A DNA stretch of 64,000 nt, taken from NCBI GenBank assembly GCA_963680875.1, contig OY804576.1, forward strand, positions 73,661,668 to 73,725,667, written 5' to 3'. Numbering within the stretch: the first letter of the stretch is position 1; every line of letters starts with the position of its first letter. The position numbers and the translations under genes are program-made. This document shows, in pieces, positions 1-11,808 of this stretch. A model generated the notes under the pieces. It searched no databases and was not told where the DNA came from. It was given only the letters and a program-made list of their open reading frames with translations. The stretch is from Bathymodiolus brooksi (taxonomy: Eukaryota > Mollusca > Bivalvia > Mytilida > Modiolidae).

Positions 1-36
1 GAAAACTGGCGTTTTCCAAACTGACTAAAATCACAC

Positions 37-114
37 CTCTCACTTGCTCCCCCTTTTATCAATACAATGTATGTCACGACGTGACCTATCAGTAAAAGGG
101 GGAACAAGTGAGAG
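37..114. repeat. 22-bp inverted repeat (hairpin)
   Basis: CTCTCACTTGCTCCCCCTTT at 37 pairs with its near-complement ending GAACAAGTGAGAG at 114, around a 34-base loop. It is possibly the end of a repeat element cut by the window edge. Confidence 0.55.
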
Positions 115-277
115 ATGTTATCGTACGAGGCGTGGACGGACGGACGAACAGCGGTATGCCATAATAAGCCCGTATTTTGACGGGCGTATAAAAATGAATG
201 GCCCATATCCTGAAATTACGAATATATCATTTTTGGCCAAATTATTTTTCAAAACTTTCATCAGTTTAAAGCATTTG

Positions 278-358
278 TCGGACTATCGGACTGTCAGACT
301 ATCGGACTGTCGGACTATCGGACCGTCGGACTGTCGGACTATCGGACTGTCGGATTAT
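278..358 (+). repeat. 8-bp tandem repeat (CGGACTRT)n
   Basis: About ten copies of CGGACT(A/G)T with few changes. It produces a spurious open frame reading SDYRTVRLSDCRT. Confidence 0.85.
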
Positions 359-787
359 AGCTACGGCCCCCAACATCAGTGATGTTATGCATGCATTCAG
401 GAATCGACAACATTTCCCATGAGGTTATCCATTCTCCTTAGTTTAAAAAGGAGGTAAAATTCAAAATTGTTAAACGAGGGAAAAAATGAAAAATCCCTTT
501 GCTTTAATATATTTTTTTCTGAGCAACATCAATTGTGTTACATCCTATCTTTATTATCCATAGTGTCGTCAGGGTCGTCAACTTGCTCAAATTAAATATT
601 ATAAATGCATGTATAAATACGTACAGTAGATTAAGAGTCCTCTACCTGCTCAAAATCGCATAAAACTTTGTTTGAAACCACTATGAACTATAAAACTTTG
701 CAAACTGTTTATAGATACTATCCAGCCATTTGTAAATACATTTGTAAATTAATTTTAGAGTCATATGTCATTTTATACGTGTTTTGA
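359..787. other. No gene seen
   Basis: AT-rich stretch downstream of the last visible exon of the second Ig gene. No coding exon, RNA gene or clear repeat was recognised. Confidence 0.5.
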
Positions 788-2449
788 CATAGGCACTTGA
801 CCGATGGACCTTAATTTCCCCGTGTTTGCCACGGGGGTACGTATTTTCAGGGCTAGTAACGATGTAGGGCCTCTATTTCTGGGTGCTGGGTCCACACGAA
901 TACTAGAAATAAACACAAGGTAAGCAACAAAATGGCGGGGTACTGCTAAATTTCTTATTATTGTCGATTTCCCTGATTTCTGAAAAATAAACGGATGGAA
1001 TGCACTAACCTTGTGGACCCCCATCAGCTGTTGTGCCCCTGGTTTACTGTCGTATTCGTACTATTTTGCCTATATACCCCCGACAACCTGTTGCCAAGAC
1101 CGATTGTCAACTTAGTCGGAGGTCTATTTTGGATTCTCTCGGACTCCAACGGAAAACCGCATCTGTTGCAGGTGCACTTCCATTATTTACTTCATTGTAC
1201 TTGCCATGCAAACCATAGGGAAATTTTTACTACATATTTGACATCTGAGTGTCAAAATTTTCAAAATTTAGATGACAAATGTAAACTCATATGGATCTTA
1301 AATAATGAAGACCCAACTATACTCAGATATCTTTGTCAATATCTTTTATCAACAACTATTTGATTAAATGGAATTGGAGATCTGCATTGAGCATGAGAAA
1401 GAAAATATTCTTTTTGGCATCGTCCCGTGATGCTCACTGCTGGTTATCCAAAAGCTCTGATCCCTTTCCATGTTCCAAACAATATTCCTTCCACATCAAC
1501 ATGGCCGGTCTGCACTAGACACAAGTAGGACTTTATTCCTTTTAGCATCGACTCAAGGTGTCTCTTGCAGATTGGTGATGAATCACCTGATATATATGTA
1601 TATGTTCTCTCTCATCCCCCCCCCCTCATATATATGTGAGTAAGTGTATGTACGTTTATGTGCATATATCTCTTTTCCTGCCCGAGTGTGCCTGCACCAC
1701 AATTATTGATATTTCACCGCGAATATTTAAGTTGATATATTGTTGTTGTGTATCAATCATAATTGTTATTTGTATTGTTGTTGTGTATCAATCATAATTG
1801 TTATTTGTATATGCCCTCTTGGGGCCCTGGTTTGGTTAATAAAGTTATTTCTATTTCCAACGTGTCTTTTGATGGCCAGTCCAGTTTTTTCCCGGGGTTT
1901 GTCAAATATGGTTCCATTGTGGCAAAGGATTGATATTTGTTAACCTGTTGTTTTTATACCTACCATGTGATTTAAAAAGACATTTCATTCTGTTTTTTCT
2001 TTTTTTTTCTAAGTTTGAAATAGTCCGCCAAATAAATGCATTCGGTAAGCCAGATTTGTTCTTCTAAAGACACGTTGGAGTCCGAGAGAATCCAAAATAC
2101 CGGTAGACCTCCGACTAAGTTGACAATCGGTCTTAGGAACAGGTTGTCGGGGGTATATATGCAAAATAGTACGAATATGACAGTAAACCAGGGGCACAAC
2201 AGCTGATGGGGGTCCACAAGGTTAGTGCATTCCATCCGTTTACTTTTCAGAAATCAGAGAAATCGACAATAATAAGAAATTTAGCAGTGCCCCGCCATTT
2301 TGTTGCTTACCTTGTGTTTATTTCTAGTATTCGTGTGGACCCAGGACCCAGAACCCAGAAATAGAGGCCTTACATCGTTACTAGCCCTGAAAATACGTAC
2401 CCCCGTGGCAAACACGGGGAAATTAAGGTCCATCGGACAAGTGCCTGTG
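788..2449. mobile_element. Foldback element with ~370-bp inverted repeats
   Basis: Bases 788-1150 are repeated in reverse complement at 2073-2449, from the outer ends (AGGCACTTG / CAAGTGCCT) to the inner ACTCCAACG / CGTTGGAGT. The 920-base spacer has no convincing gene. It holds a 37-bp direct duplication (about 1739-1811). The arms are long and well matched. No transposase is seen, so it is likely non-autonomous. Confidence 0.8.
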
Positions 2450-2670
2450 TGTTTTGATTGGTTTAAAAAGTTGAAGTTATTTTCATTTGTACTGAATCTG
2501 AAAATAGACGTCGTTCTCAAGGCGTCGCGTGCCGTTGTCATCAGGCGATTTTCTTTAAATGAGGCACCTTTGGGATTGTTTAAATTTATTTCCGATTATT
2601 TGCCTTATTTTGAAAAAATAAATATATTTTTCAATATCATAGCCAAAAAAGTTTGAATTAATGTATAAAG

Positions 2671-2798
2671 ATTGATCGAAATTATTTGTTCGGTTCATTC
2701 GAAATAAACTCAATCAGGTGGTATACACCCTTGTTACACAGTGTGTACCACCTGATTGAGGTTATTTCTTCGTGAACCGAACAAAAATTGCGATCAAT
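2671..2798. mobile_element. Short palindromic (foldback) MITE-like element
   Basis: Near-perfect inverted arms of about 57 bases (ATTGATCG... / ...CGATCAAT) separated by a ~12-base loop, with inner ends GGTGGTATACAC / GTGTGTACCACC. It could form a long hairpin. It sits about 100 bases downstream of the last visible exon of the second Ig gene. Confidence 0.75.
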
Positions 2799-2900
2799 CC
2801 TTAAGTATTATTTATGAATACACATTTGAATCAAACGCTACCATCTATACATGCAAATATTCAATATATTTATGACAAGCTTCAAAATATGTGTACATAC

Positions 2901-3209
2901 TTCCTGTTGTCGTTACGCTGAGTGTAGTTGGGCTTTGTCCTGTTCCACCACTGTTGCTGCCAAAACACGTATATGTTCCTGCATCACTTTGTTGAACATT
3001 AAAGATGGTCAGAGACGGATTGGAGGTAGTACTACCACTGTATTTGTTGGTGTTGGTATTGGAGTTGATGGTTGTTATGGTACCACCAATATTTCTCTGC
3101 CATTGTACACTAGTTATAGGTAGATTAGAGGTCACAGTACATACCAAGGTCACAGTGTTTCCAGTATTTACTGAGTAAGATGACTGTTGTACCTGAACAG
3201 TTGGTACAG
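2901..3209 (-). CDS. Second Ig gene, Ig exon 2
   Basis: 309 bases, phase 1-1, starting VPTVQVQQSSYSV. It has TSVQWQRNIGG and GTYTCFGSNSGG, and ends LSVTTTG with donor GTATGT. The intron before it (3210-5681) contains the TTA-flanked MITE at 4778-5240. Confidence 0.86.
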
Positions 3210-6200
3210 CTAAAAAATGAAGCTGAATTATTTATACAATGTACATGTATATCAAAATATTCAAAGCACTTTAATTTGTTATATCTCTCCAAATATGATA
3301 TCCCTGGATAAATAGGTATTTTCTAGTCAATTGGATTAAATACACCATCACGGCTGGGAATATCATGAGGAAATGTAAATTCTGTATATGTACATAATTC
3401 CAGCGTTAACATTGAAATGTGAAGAAAAATACATAAGGTCTATCTTGAGAAGGACTAAATAGACGTTACGTTGTGCAATGTAGAATCATGGGTCCCACTG
3501 TGGGGGGAAAATATTAGAAATCTTGAAGATGTCTTCTAAGATATCGTATATATTTGACAATAGCACTATACAAAGATTTTTTCCCTCCAAACTTCCATCT
3601 GAAAACAGCTGTAACTTTCTTAATATTGCATCAAAATTAACAAATGAGATACCATTTGAAAGAAGAAAGATATATCTTTCCACTGATTATAATATGATGA
3701 TTATGCAACAATTACATAATTAATTATTATGCAATTAGTTGCAAAATCTTGATGTGTGCACTTGACAAAAATTAGTTGTTTCATGTTTATTCAAATGGTA
3801 AAACTTTTTACAATTTCTTTATCAACACAGCATGACCTCCAATACCGTGTCTCAGATCTTTCCTGTGATGTTTCAATCTCTTTTAAAGCCCCATTATGTG
3901 TATATAGCCTGACTTCATAAGATTTTACCAACTTTAATTATGTGTAGAATTTGTTCTATTAATTCTATCAGAAATCCAAGACACAGTTTTGCAGATAATA
4001 GGTCGAAGAACAACATATACCAAAACCAAGCCTCTAGGGGTACCAATGCAGGAGTTAATTTCATTCAAAGTCGACATTTTATGTCAAAAATTGTAGTGGA
4101 AAAATCCCAAAAAGTTGTAGTTTTCCTTTTGGTACTCCATTTTCTTGAAAAAAAGTCACAAATGTGCCATGGGAACACTTCATGATTGACCTTGAATCAT
4201 AAATCAACAATGATTTGACCAGAAAGATAGAATTTCTTCAAACAAACTCTAAATATAGCTGGAAAATGCACACCCTGTGCAGTAAACACATGAAATTGGC
4301 GGGAGAAGTTACATCACTCTGACCTAGCTTGAGGATAACTGCCTACTGATAAGGTCAAAACTCCATCTCCATTGACCAGACGTGAACCACTAATTATAAC
4401 AGGAATCACATGGAACCTTAGTTTGCTCATTATGTGTATTATTCCCTTTTAGTCCCTTTTAGTTGCTGCTTTTCCCTTCATTTAATGGAATCTTCCACAA
4501 AAATGCAAATGGCTTTGTAACTTTGGAAAAATTCCTGATTCAAGCACATGTGTTTGTTTACAAAACTAACTAAAAGTAATGCTCATTAATGGTACATCAT
4601 ATCTGAATTATTTTTTCACCTGTGTATCAAGAATATTATAATAAAATAAAAATTGATTAACAAACATTTTGATGAAAAAATATCAATTTTTGTATAGTGC
4701 TTTAATATTAAGCTTTCACAAGACTTGTCGAATTCTCATAACTCTCTTTAGATATCTGATAAACAAGGTGCTTATTAGGTGTCAAACCACTAATTCACCA
4801 ATCAGAGCTTGGAACGAAAGTGGTCCCTTTTCAAGAAAAAAGTTCCTTTCACTTTGTAGTATTGTGAAAACTACTGAATGGAATGGACTAATTTAAATTG
4901 ATAATTGAAGTTAAATAAATAGGGATTATTTTGAGCCCAAATTTGATGGATTTAGTTGTATTTTAATACCTCTATAAAGGATTTGATGCATGACCTATAA
5001 ATAGTGAATTTCTTGGGGATGACCGAGCTATTTTTAGAGTAGGTGCTTTCCGTAGCATGGCATTTCACTGCAAGATTTTAAACATGCCCTGATATTTTGA
5101 CAGAACGTAGAGGAATCATGTACGTTTCAGAAAATATATGGTCTTCGAAAGGTTAAACTTAAGATAAAATGACCAGGTAGGCTCGAAAAAACACAAATTT
5201 AGTAGAAAACCTTAAAGAAATTAATTAGTGGTTTGACACCTTAAGATATATTATCAAATTATCGTTATAAGATGATATTTGATGTTTTATGTTATAAAGC
5301 TTTATTAGAATATTATAAACCGTTACTATTATATATTATCTTATAAACATTATAAGTTATTTACGTTCCTATCCGTAGATATTTAGATTTTAACACCTTG
5401 AATGAATCAAGTACCAAAAAAGCTATATTTTTGTCAGTGACTTTATAAAACAACAAAATTATCCAGAAAACCTGTACTTTGGTCAGTGACTTTATATTTA
5501 CGGATTCTGATTTCCACTTTGGTATCTTCAAACTCTTCTAATAACAAAAATGTCCTGTCAATGCAGTTTGACTGCTCAAATAGAACTAGTGCGTGATAAA
5601 CCTTAATAAACTGATTATAGGCCATATGGTGTACATTGCTGAAAATCTAACGATTTTATGATTAGAAATACATACATGTACTTCCAGTAACACTTAGCTG
5701 TGTGGATGTACTTTGACTTGTTCCAAGAACGTTGCTGGCAATACATGTGTAAGTTCCTACGTCACTGGATGAAGCACTAAAGATGGTCAAAGATGGTGTG
5801 GTGGTGGTACTACCACTGTATTTGTTGGTATTGGTATTGGATGTAATGGTTGTAATAAAGCCATTGACATTTCTCTGCCACTGTACGTTAATTATAGCAA
5901 GGTTAGAGGTCACGGTACACACCAGGGTAACTGATCCACCAGTGGTGACAGAATATGATGGTTGCTGTATCGTCACAGTAGGTGCATCTAAAAAGTAACC
6001 AATCAAATAAGATGTAACTCTAACCTTCGATCTCATTACTTTGGCAAACATCAAAGGGTTTGACACAACTTGTTTAACAGTAATGGTCATAATCTTTAAG
6101 CTATTACATATGTTACTGCGTGGTTGAATATTCGATTTGATGATGGGACTCAGATTTTGATTCATTAGATTCTTAGACTCTTACTGTTGTCATACATTTA

Positions 6201-6701
6201 TAATTCTTTCATGCAATAGTGCAACATTTTATAGAGCTTGATTTGATTCTTCTAAATACAACTATACTAGTCACAATTCCCGTGTACTTATGAGCGGATT
6301 TTAATATGAGTAACACGACGGGTGCAATAGTTCCTGCTCCACATTAGTTCACCCCGATGTTCAAAGGGGTTTGTGTTGCTCAATATCTAGTTTTTACATT
6401 GTGTTTTGTGGGTGATTGTTTGTCCTTTTTCTTTTGGTTATTGTATTGACTTCCTTCCTCCATTTACTGCTTCTTATGACTGCTTTTGGTCTTTTCAAAC
6501 TTTCTTCTCACACATGTAGTTTTTGACTTTTCAAGATGCAGTGGTAAAATAAACTTTTTCTGTTATGTCGGATATATGAATGTGTAGATATTGTGAAAGA
6601 ATTTGGTCTCACTGAATATACCTACTTTGAGTAGATGAAGGTTGCAACAGCAAACCTACAAACACCAACAGCAGCAGAACCATTCTGGTACTACCAGTCA
6701 T
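2901..6701 (-). CDS. Second Ig-domain gene, 5' part (signal peptide plus two Ig exons; 3' end off window)
   Basis: A secreted or membrane Ig protein begins here and runs leftward off the window. Exon 1 gives a 25-residue leader, exons 2 and 3 one Ig domain each, with phase-1 introns identical in style to the large gene. No stop, transmembrane segment or further Ig exon was found between 2900 and base 1, so the rest lies outside, or the gene is truncated. The first two Ig domains are closest to exons 1-3 of the large gene, which supports a head-to-tail duplication on the same strand. Function is unknown; it is probably the same as the large neighbour. Confidence 0.78.
3210..4777. other. Intron of second Ig gene, no further feature
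   Basis: AT-rich intronic sequence. Nothing coding was found in either orientation. Confidence 0.5.
4778..5240. mobile_element. 463-bp MITE with TTA target duplication
   Basis: Inverted termini GGTGTCAAACCACTAATT / AATTAGTGGTTTGACACC, flanked by TTA at 4775-4777 and 5241-5243. There is no coding capacity. A 3-bp TTA duplication is typical of PIF/Harbinger-type elements; the family assignment is inference. Confidence 0.7.
5682..5987 (-). CDS. Second Ig gene, Ig exon 1
   Basis: 306 bases, phase 1-1, starting APTVTIQQPSYSV. It has [24 protein letters not shown] linker residues and GTYTCIASNVLG, and ends LSVTG with donor GTACAT, weaker than the usual GTAAGT. Confidence 0.86.
6290..6500 (+). repeat. 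Dispersed repeat (GTGTTGCTCA type), copy 1
   Basis: Contains GGGGTTTGTGTTGCTCAATA followed by T-rich sequence (TTTTGTGGGTGATTGTTTGT). Related stretches occur at 7030-7175 (minus), 18105-18240 (plus) and 43965-44075 (minus). It looks like the conserved end of an interspersed element. Confidence 0.5.
6626..6701 (-). CDS. Signal-peptide exon of second Ig gene
   Basis: 76 bases from ATG at 6701 to donor A/GTAGGT. It encodes MTGSTRMVLLLLVFVGLLLQ then PSSTQ: a basic n-region, a strongly hydrophobic core and a polar end, a textbook secretion signal. Phase 1 matches the acceptor at 5987. A weak TATA-like TATTAAA lies 54-60 bases upstream (6755-6761), too ordinary in AT-rich DNA to call a promoter. 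Confidence 0.8.
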
Positions 6702-7029
6702 TGTTTTCTCTTTGTCAGATTAACCAAACTGACAACTTGTGATGTCCAAACCTGTTTAATATCCGCTTCTTAAACGTAAAAAGATTAAAATTATTAATTT
6801 TAGAATCACCTTATACAATAATAAGTGAAGTACTACCTTTATGTCTGGTTTTTCGTAAGCAATTATATTTTTTTACCTCGTCTTTCCTGTTGCATCTAAA
6901 TATTTCAATGTTTGAATTCTTAAATGTTAGAATGTTATCCACAGATCCACACATAATATGTCGTTACTTAAGGTCCGTGTGTGTCTTTGGACGAGAAATA
7001 TAGGAAAATTGATGTTAAGACAGACTAGA

Positions 7030-7175
7030 AGATTACGACACGGTAATCAGAAGTCGTAAATTGAAGAAGAACCGACAATACAATGGCCATAAAACACAGG
7101 GCACAAAGACAAACAATGATCATAAAACACTACACAGAAACTACAGATTGAGCAACACGAACCCACACAAATCTC
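7030..7175 (-). repeat. Dispersed repeat (GTGTTGCTCA type), copy 2
   Basis: Reverse-orientation relative of 6290-6500 (AGCAACACGAACCCACACAA). The two copies bracket the signal-peptide exon as an inverted pair. Confidence 0.5.
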
Positions 7176-7378
7176 TGCAGACACCAATATAATCAATTGT
7201 GTCCGGTGTTTCTATAGTTTGAACAGTTTTAAACCTTAATACGTCAGTTAATTTTGTTTTAGTTATAAAACAAATGCGAAAACAACATTACGTGATCCAG
7301 CAACATATCACGGTGAAAGGGTTGTTTTCGGGTTAATTTCTTTTAACAACTCTCAATAGTTTTTCGTAGCAAAATTTA

Positions 7379-8131
7379 TGGAACGCCGTAGCTGTCTTAT
7401 GTTGAATGCTTGTGATATGTAAAGCCGTAACTTGTGTTGTTATGTTTTACTATTGTAATGTAAAGTCACAGGTTCATAGTGTTATGTTGACTTTTCATAA
7501 TGTAAAGTCGTGTCATCATGATGTTATGTTGACCTTTTATAATGTTGTGTCGCAGTGCCATGATGCTATGCATATCAACCTTTGTGTCAAGTAGTGAGGT
7601 CGTAACGTTATGCTTAGTTATCATAATGTTATGTTGTGGTTTCATAATGTTATGTAGACCCATTGTGGTGTTAAGTTACTATAACACAATGATATGTTGT
7701 TCTCTCATTGTCTAAAGACACTGTCTGTAACGTTGCGGTTTCTTATCACAGGTAAAGTAGTAATTCCATAGCGTTTGGATTATATAACATGGTGTCAGGA
7801 GGTGATGTCATGATATTTTGTTGCTCTGTCGTAATAGCAAGTCGCCGTGTCATGATGTTATGTCACTCTAACATAATGGCAAGTCGCTGTGTCATAATGT
7901 TATGTCGCTCTAACGTAATGGCAAGTCGCTGTGTCATGATGTTATGTCGCTCTAACGTAATGGCAAGTCGTTGTGTCATGATGTTACGTTTATCTATCGT
8001 AACGGCAGGTCGCCGAGTTTTGATTTTATGTTGAGTTATTATAATGGCAAGTCGCCCAGTCATGATGTAATGTCGATCTGAAATAACGTTTTTTCAAATA
8101 TTATGATGTTATGTTTACCTAAGGGGATGTA
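7379..8131 (+). repeat. Left terminal inverted repeat of the 7-kb transposon
   Basis: Left arm, starting TGGAACGCCGTAGC. It is rich in recurrent ATGTTATG / TCATGATG motifs and includes about five 42-bp units between roughly 7832 and 8070 (core TAACGTAATGGCAAGTCG). Confidence 0.8.
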
Positions 8132-8545
8132 AGGCTATTAATTCATAGCGTTGTGTTTACTGGTCATTTCATCAAGCTGTATTTTTGTGATCTTATGATG
8201 ACATAACATGGTGATTTGTTGGTACAGTATTTTGTAATGTAGATCTGTGACGGTATACAGTAAAGATGTTGCGACATTCTGTTGAAATTCCACGACGTCA
8301 AGTCGTCATGACATGGTGTGGTGTTAAGTAAATATAATTATAAGTTGTGAACAAATGATGTTATGTCTGTTTCATTAAATGTCGTGTCTGTTTTCTATAG
8401 TGATTTATTTGTTCAAATCGTCTGATCAACATGCCATATCGTCACGTCTTGTCGAAACGTTGTAATGTCTTATTTCATTAATGTAATGTTACAGAGCATA
8501 CTATATATGCGTTCCCTTCCCCTAAACCATCTTGTCCCAATTCAG

Positions 8546-8710
8546 AAATATGGCGGGCAACTGGTAAACTTTATCACTTGCGGCTGCGAGTCGAGTACAC
8601 CCTTTTTGTAATTTACAAAGCCAGGCGCGAACCCACGCCGTATTGGTGATAGGCTTGTATGAGTTGCTAGGTAGTCCAACTACCTAACTCATTGAGCCAC
8701 CCGGGCCCTA
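8546..8710 (-). mobile_element. SINE type B, 3'-truncated
   Basis: Carries the tRNA-like head of type B (minus strand GGTGGCTCAATGAG, then GGGTTCGCGCC) and the middle region, but lacks the conserved core and tail. It is the same family as 10996-11257. Confidence 0.7.
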
Positions 8711-8805
8711 CCATTGGAAATTAACGATCTGACTCATTAATAGGATGTCTATTTTCAAAATTGTTTCCAGTGATGTCAAACACAATATTTCAAGTTTGAC
8801 ACTTT

Positions 8806-9796
8806 TTAGCTCATCTTGCCAAAGGCAATGTGAGCTTTAGCCATCACTTGGCGTCCGTCGTCCGTTAGCTTTTCACATTTTAATCTTCTCCTCTGAAACC
8901 CCTCTGCCAAATGAACTGAAACTTGGTATGAAGCATCTATGGAAGATCCTTTATAGAAATTGCTCATTTTGTCCCGATCCATTAACAAACATGGCCGCCA
9001 CAGACAATTCTTGTATCTGATTGGCCGATTTAAAAAAATCTTCTCCTCTGCAACCACTTGGCCAAATGAACCGAAACTTGGTAGGAAGCATCTATGGAAG
9101 GTCCTCTATAACAATTGCTCATTTCGTCCCGATCCGTTAACAAACATGGCCGCCACAGGCCATTCTTGTTTCTGATTGGTTGATTTCTACAAAATCTTCT
9201 CCTCTGAAACCGCCTGGCCAAATGAATCAAGACTTGGTAGGAAGCATCCTTGGAAGGTCCTCTATAAAGATTGCTCATTTATTTCCGATATTAACAAACA
9301 TGGACGCCACAGGCCATTCTTGTTTCTGATTGGTTGATTTCTAACAAAATCTTCTCCTCTACAACCGCCTGGCCAAATTTATCAAAAGTAGGAAGCATCC
9401 TTGGAAGGTCCTCTATAAAGATTGCTCATTTAGTTTCGATCCGTTAACAGACATGGCCGACAAAGGCCATTTTTGGTTTTTGATTAGTTGATTTCTAAAA
9501 ATCTTCTCCTCTGAAACCACTTTCCCAAATGAATTGAAATTTGGTAGGAAGCATGTATAGAAGGTCCTCTATAAAGATTGCTCATTTCGTCCCGATTCGC
9601 TAACAAACATGGCTGCCGCAGGCAATTCTTGTTTCTGATTGGTGTATTTCTAAAAATCTTCTTCTCTTAAACTGCTTGGCCAAATTAAATGAACCGAAAC
9701 TTTGTGGGAAGCACCTATGGAAGACTCTGTATTAAGTTTCCTCAAAGCAGAATGAAAGGTGAGCGCCACAGGCTCAGCCCACTGAGCCTCTAGTTT
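8806..9796 (+). mobile_element. Element built from six ~155-bp tandem units
   Basis: Six units recur every 152-156 bases, marked by ATCTTCTCCTCTGAAACC at about 8883, 9038, 9194, 9349, 9501 and 9656. Each unit also carries AACAAACATGGCCGCCACAG. The whole starts AGCTCATCTTGCCAAAGGCA and ends CCCACTGAGCCTCTAGTT. The same two ends occur in reverse at 37959-38310, so this is a discrete mobile unit and not a simple satellite. Confidence 0.75.
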
Positions 9797-10990
9797 CTTT
9801 GCCCAGTAACAAAAATCCTATAGTAGATAGAGATAAATTGTAAATGCAAAAATAAACAAGATCTACAAATAATTATCATACTTGGGATTATTAATCATTG
9901 ATGGACCCATTTATCAGTTTGATTTTTTTCTTATTTGCACATAGAACAAGTTGTGACGAGGTGAGCGATTCAGGTTTTTGGGAGCCTCTTGTTCCTGAGA
10001 CTATGTTGAAAATAAAGGTGTTATCATTAACTTTGTCCAGTTATGAAATGTTTGTATCTACAATATTGTTTATATACATGTTTTTATCCCCAAATTTGTC
10101 AGTAGAGTATGTAAGCACAACTTCTAAGTGTCTCATGGCTCAATCAACTTAAATATAATTTTAGATAAAGGCTGCACACCATATGTATATATGCATGAAG
10201 AAAAATACAATTTAGCTACTGTCCAATACTTGCAAGGGGACATAATTGATTAACATTTCAAATACAAGAGTGTAAAGGGAGCAGAGAATATCCTGCTGTT
10301 AGCTTGCTCATGTCAGTTTGTAGAGGAAACCTTGTCTGCCCAATATCTAAACAACCCTTTCTGGGATTATTGTGATATTTCATATAAAGTCAATGGGTGC
10401 GGTAAAGGTTCATGTGTAGTTTATTTCCACTCACTATTGTGAGAATGCTCTCATGATTGTTTTGATATTCCATTCATGAGTTGTTTATGGCTTGTACAGT
10501 GCAGATTACCTCTGCTAAACTTTCATAGCACAACTTCAGAGCATGTGTTCAATATGGTACAACATGCATGAAGACAGATTCCGGCATTGTTACATGTTAA
10601 GATAAGTCTTCTGTGACCTTGAACTGTGGAGTTTTCAAATGTATTTAAACATTAACTTGCCGAGTCCAACCCTTATGGTCTAGAATCATGAATTTTGATA
10701 ATACATGTGTATTGGAAACACAAGTGTGAAAGGTGAAGATTTAATTTTACATATGAAAATTACGTTATTATTATGACCTTGACCATTGATCTATTAAATG
10801 TGGAATAAATAACTTTGTGCAAAACTGTACTTGCTCAGATTACAACTTTATTTTCCAATAAACTGGTTACTGTATGACACTGTTTCCATGTTATATCATA
10901 TGAATAAGCAGACGTTATTTTTTCAAAGTACAAAATGTATCATTATGGTGTTGAAAATAGATCAAATAAGCATGGAATTGATTTTGATTG
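9797..10990. other. Interior of 7-kb transposon, no feature
   Basis: AT-rich. A short open frame at 9898-10152 has no recognisable domain. Nothing else was seen. Confidence 0.5.
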
Positions 10991-10995
10991 ATTGA

Positions 10996-11257
10996 TGTTT
11001 GGTGTTTTAATGCCACTTTCAGCAGTATTTCAGCTATATCATGGCAGCCAGTTTTATTGGTGGAGGAAGCCGGAGTACCCGGAGAGAACCACCGACCCTG
11101 GACAAGCAACTGGTAAACTTTATCACTGGCGGCTGCGAGTCGAGTGCACCCTTTTTTGTAATTTACAAAGCTGGGCGCGAACCCACGCCGTATTGGTGAT
11201 GGGCTTGTATGAGCTGTTAGATCCAACGACCTAACTCATTGAGCCACCCGGGCCCCA
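10996..11257 (-). mobile_element. SINE type B, full length
   Basis: On the minus strand it starts GGGGCCCGGGTGGCTCAATG (A-box region), has GGGTTCGCGCCC (B-box) about 50 bases on, then the shared core (CTCCACCAATAAAACTG ... CTGAAAGTGGCATTAAAACA) and a TGATTGATTGA-type tail. Only its head differs from type A SINEs. Confidence 0.8.
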
Positions 11258-11808
11258 GCACGAAATTGAAGCATCACTTAGCACAGAAATGGTGTGAAAT
11301 ATTTTGACACCAAAGATTATCCATGTTTGTCTCACTCATTTTAAATTCTCCATTCTGATCATTGCAGATTAATGTAGCCCCCACATCCTCCTAATTTCTC
11401 CGCAACTCGTCAAAACCTGAATTTTTCAGTAAAAATGTCATTACTACCTTTCCATGTCTTATTCAAATATATTTTACCTAATGATGAAATGATAATATAT
11501 GATTATGCTATAATAACTTAATTGTTGTATGTATATGGGAGCTTATGCATATATTAATCGAAATTTAATGGATGTTGAATTTGTGCATATTTTGAGAAAA
11601 ATGTTGTTGAGTAGGACAAGGAAAATGTAGAAAATGACATTATGACTCACAAATCCAGGCTTTGGTATAATACACCTGACAGTTTTATTTAAAATGCAGC
11701 TTAAAATAAATGTTAATGACATCTGACATTATATAGTAAACTACATGTATGCCATTGATTACAATTAATTTGTTAACAAAAAAGCAAGTTGTGTATGCAG
11801 ATTTTTAA
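11258..11808. other. Sequence 3' of transposase, no feature
   Basis: AT-rich. Nothing recognised beyond the downstream flank of the transposase frame. Confidence 0.45.

Noticed and set aside
44..382. 112-codon frame on the plus strand
   Set aside because: Spans a hairpin and an 8-bp tandem repeat; the peptide is repeat-driven.
995..2235. Similar peptides (MECTNLVDPHQLL) encoded on both strands
   Set aside because: They are the two arms of one foldback element, so the same sequence is read twice.
8806..9278. Several 70-80 codon frames
   Set aside because: Each is a reading of the 155-bp tandem unit, with matching frames at 37977-39148.
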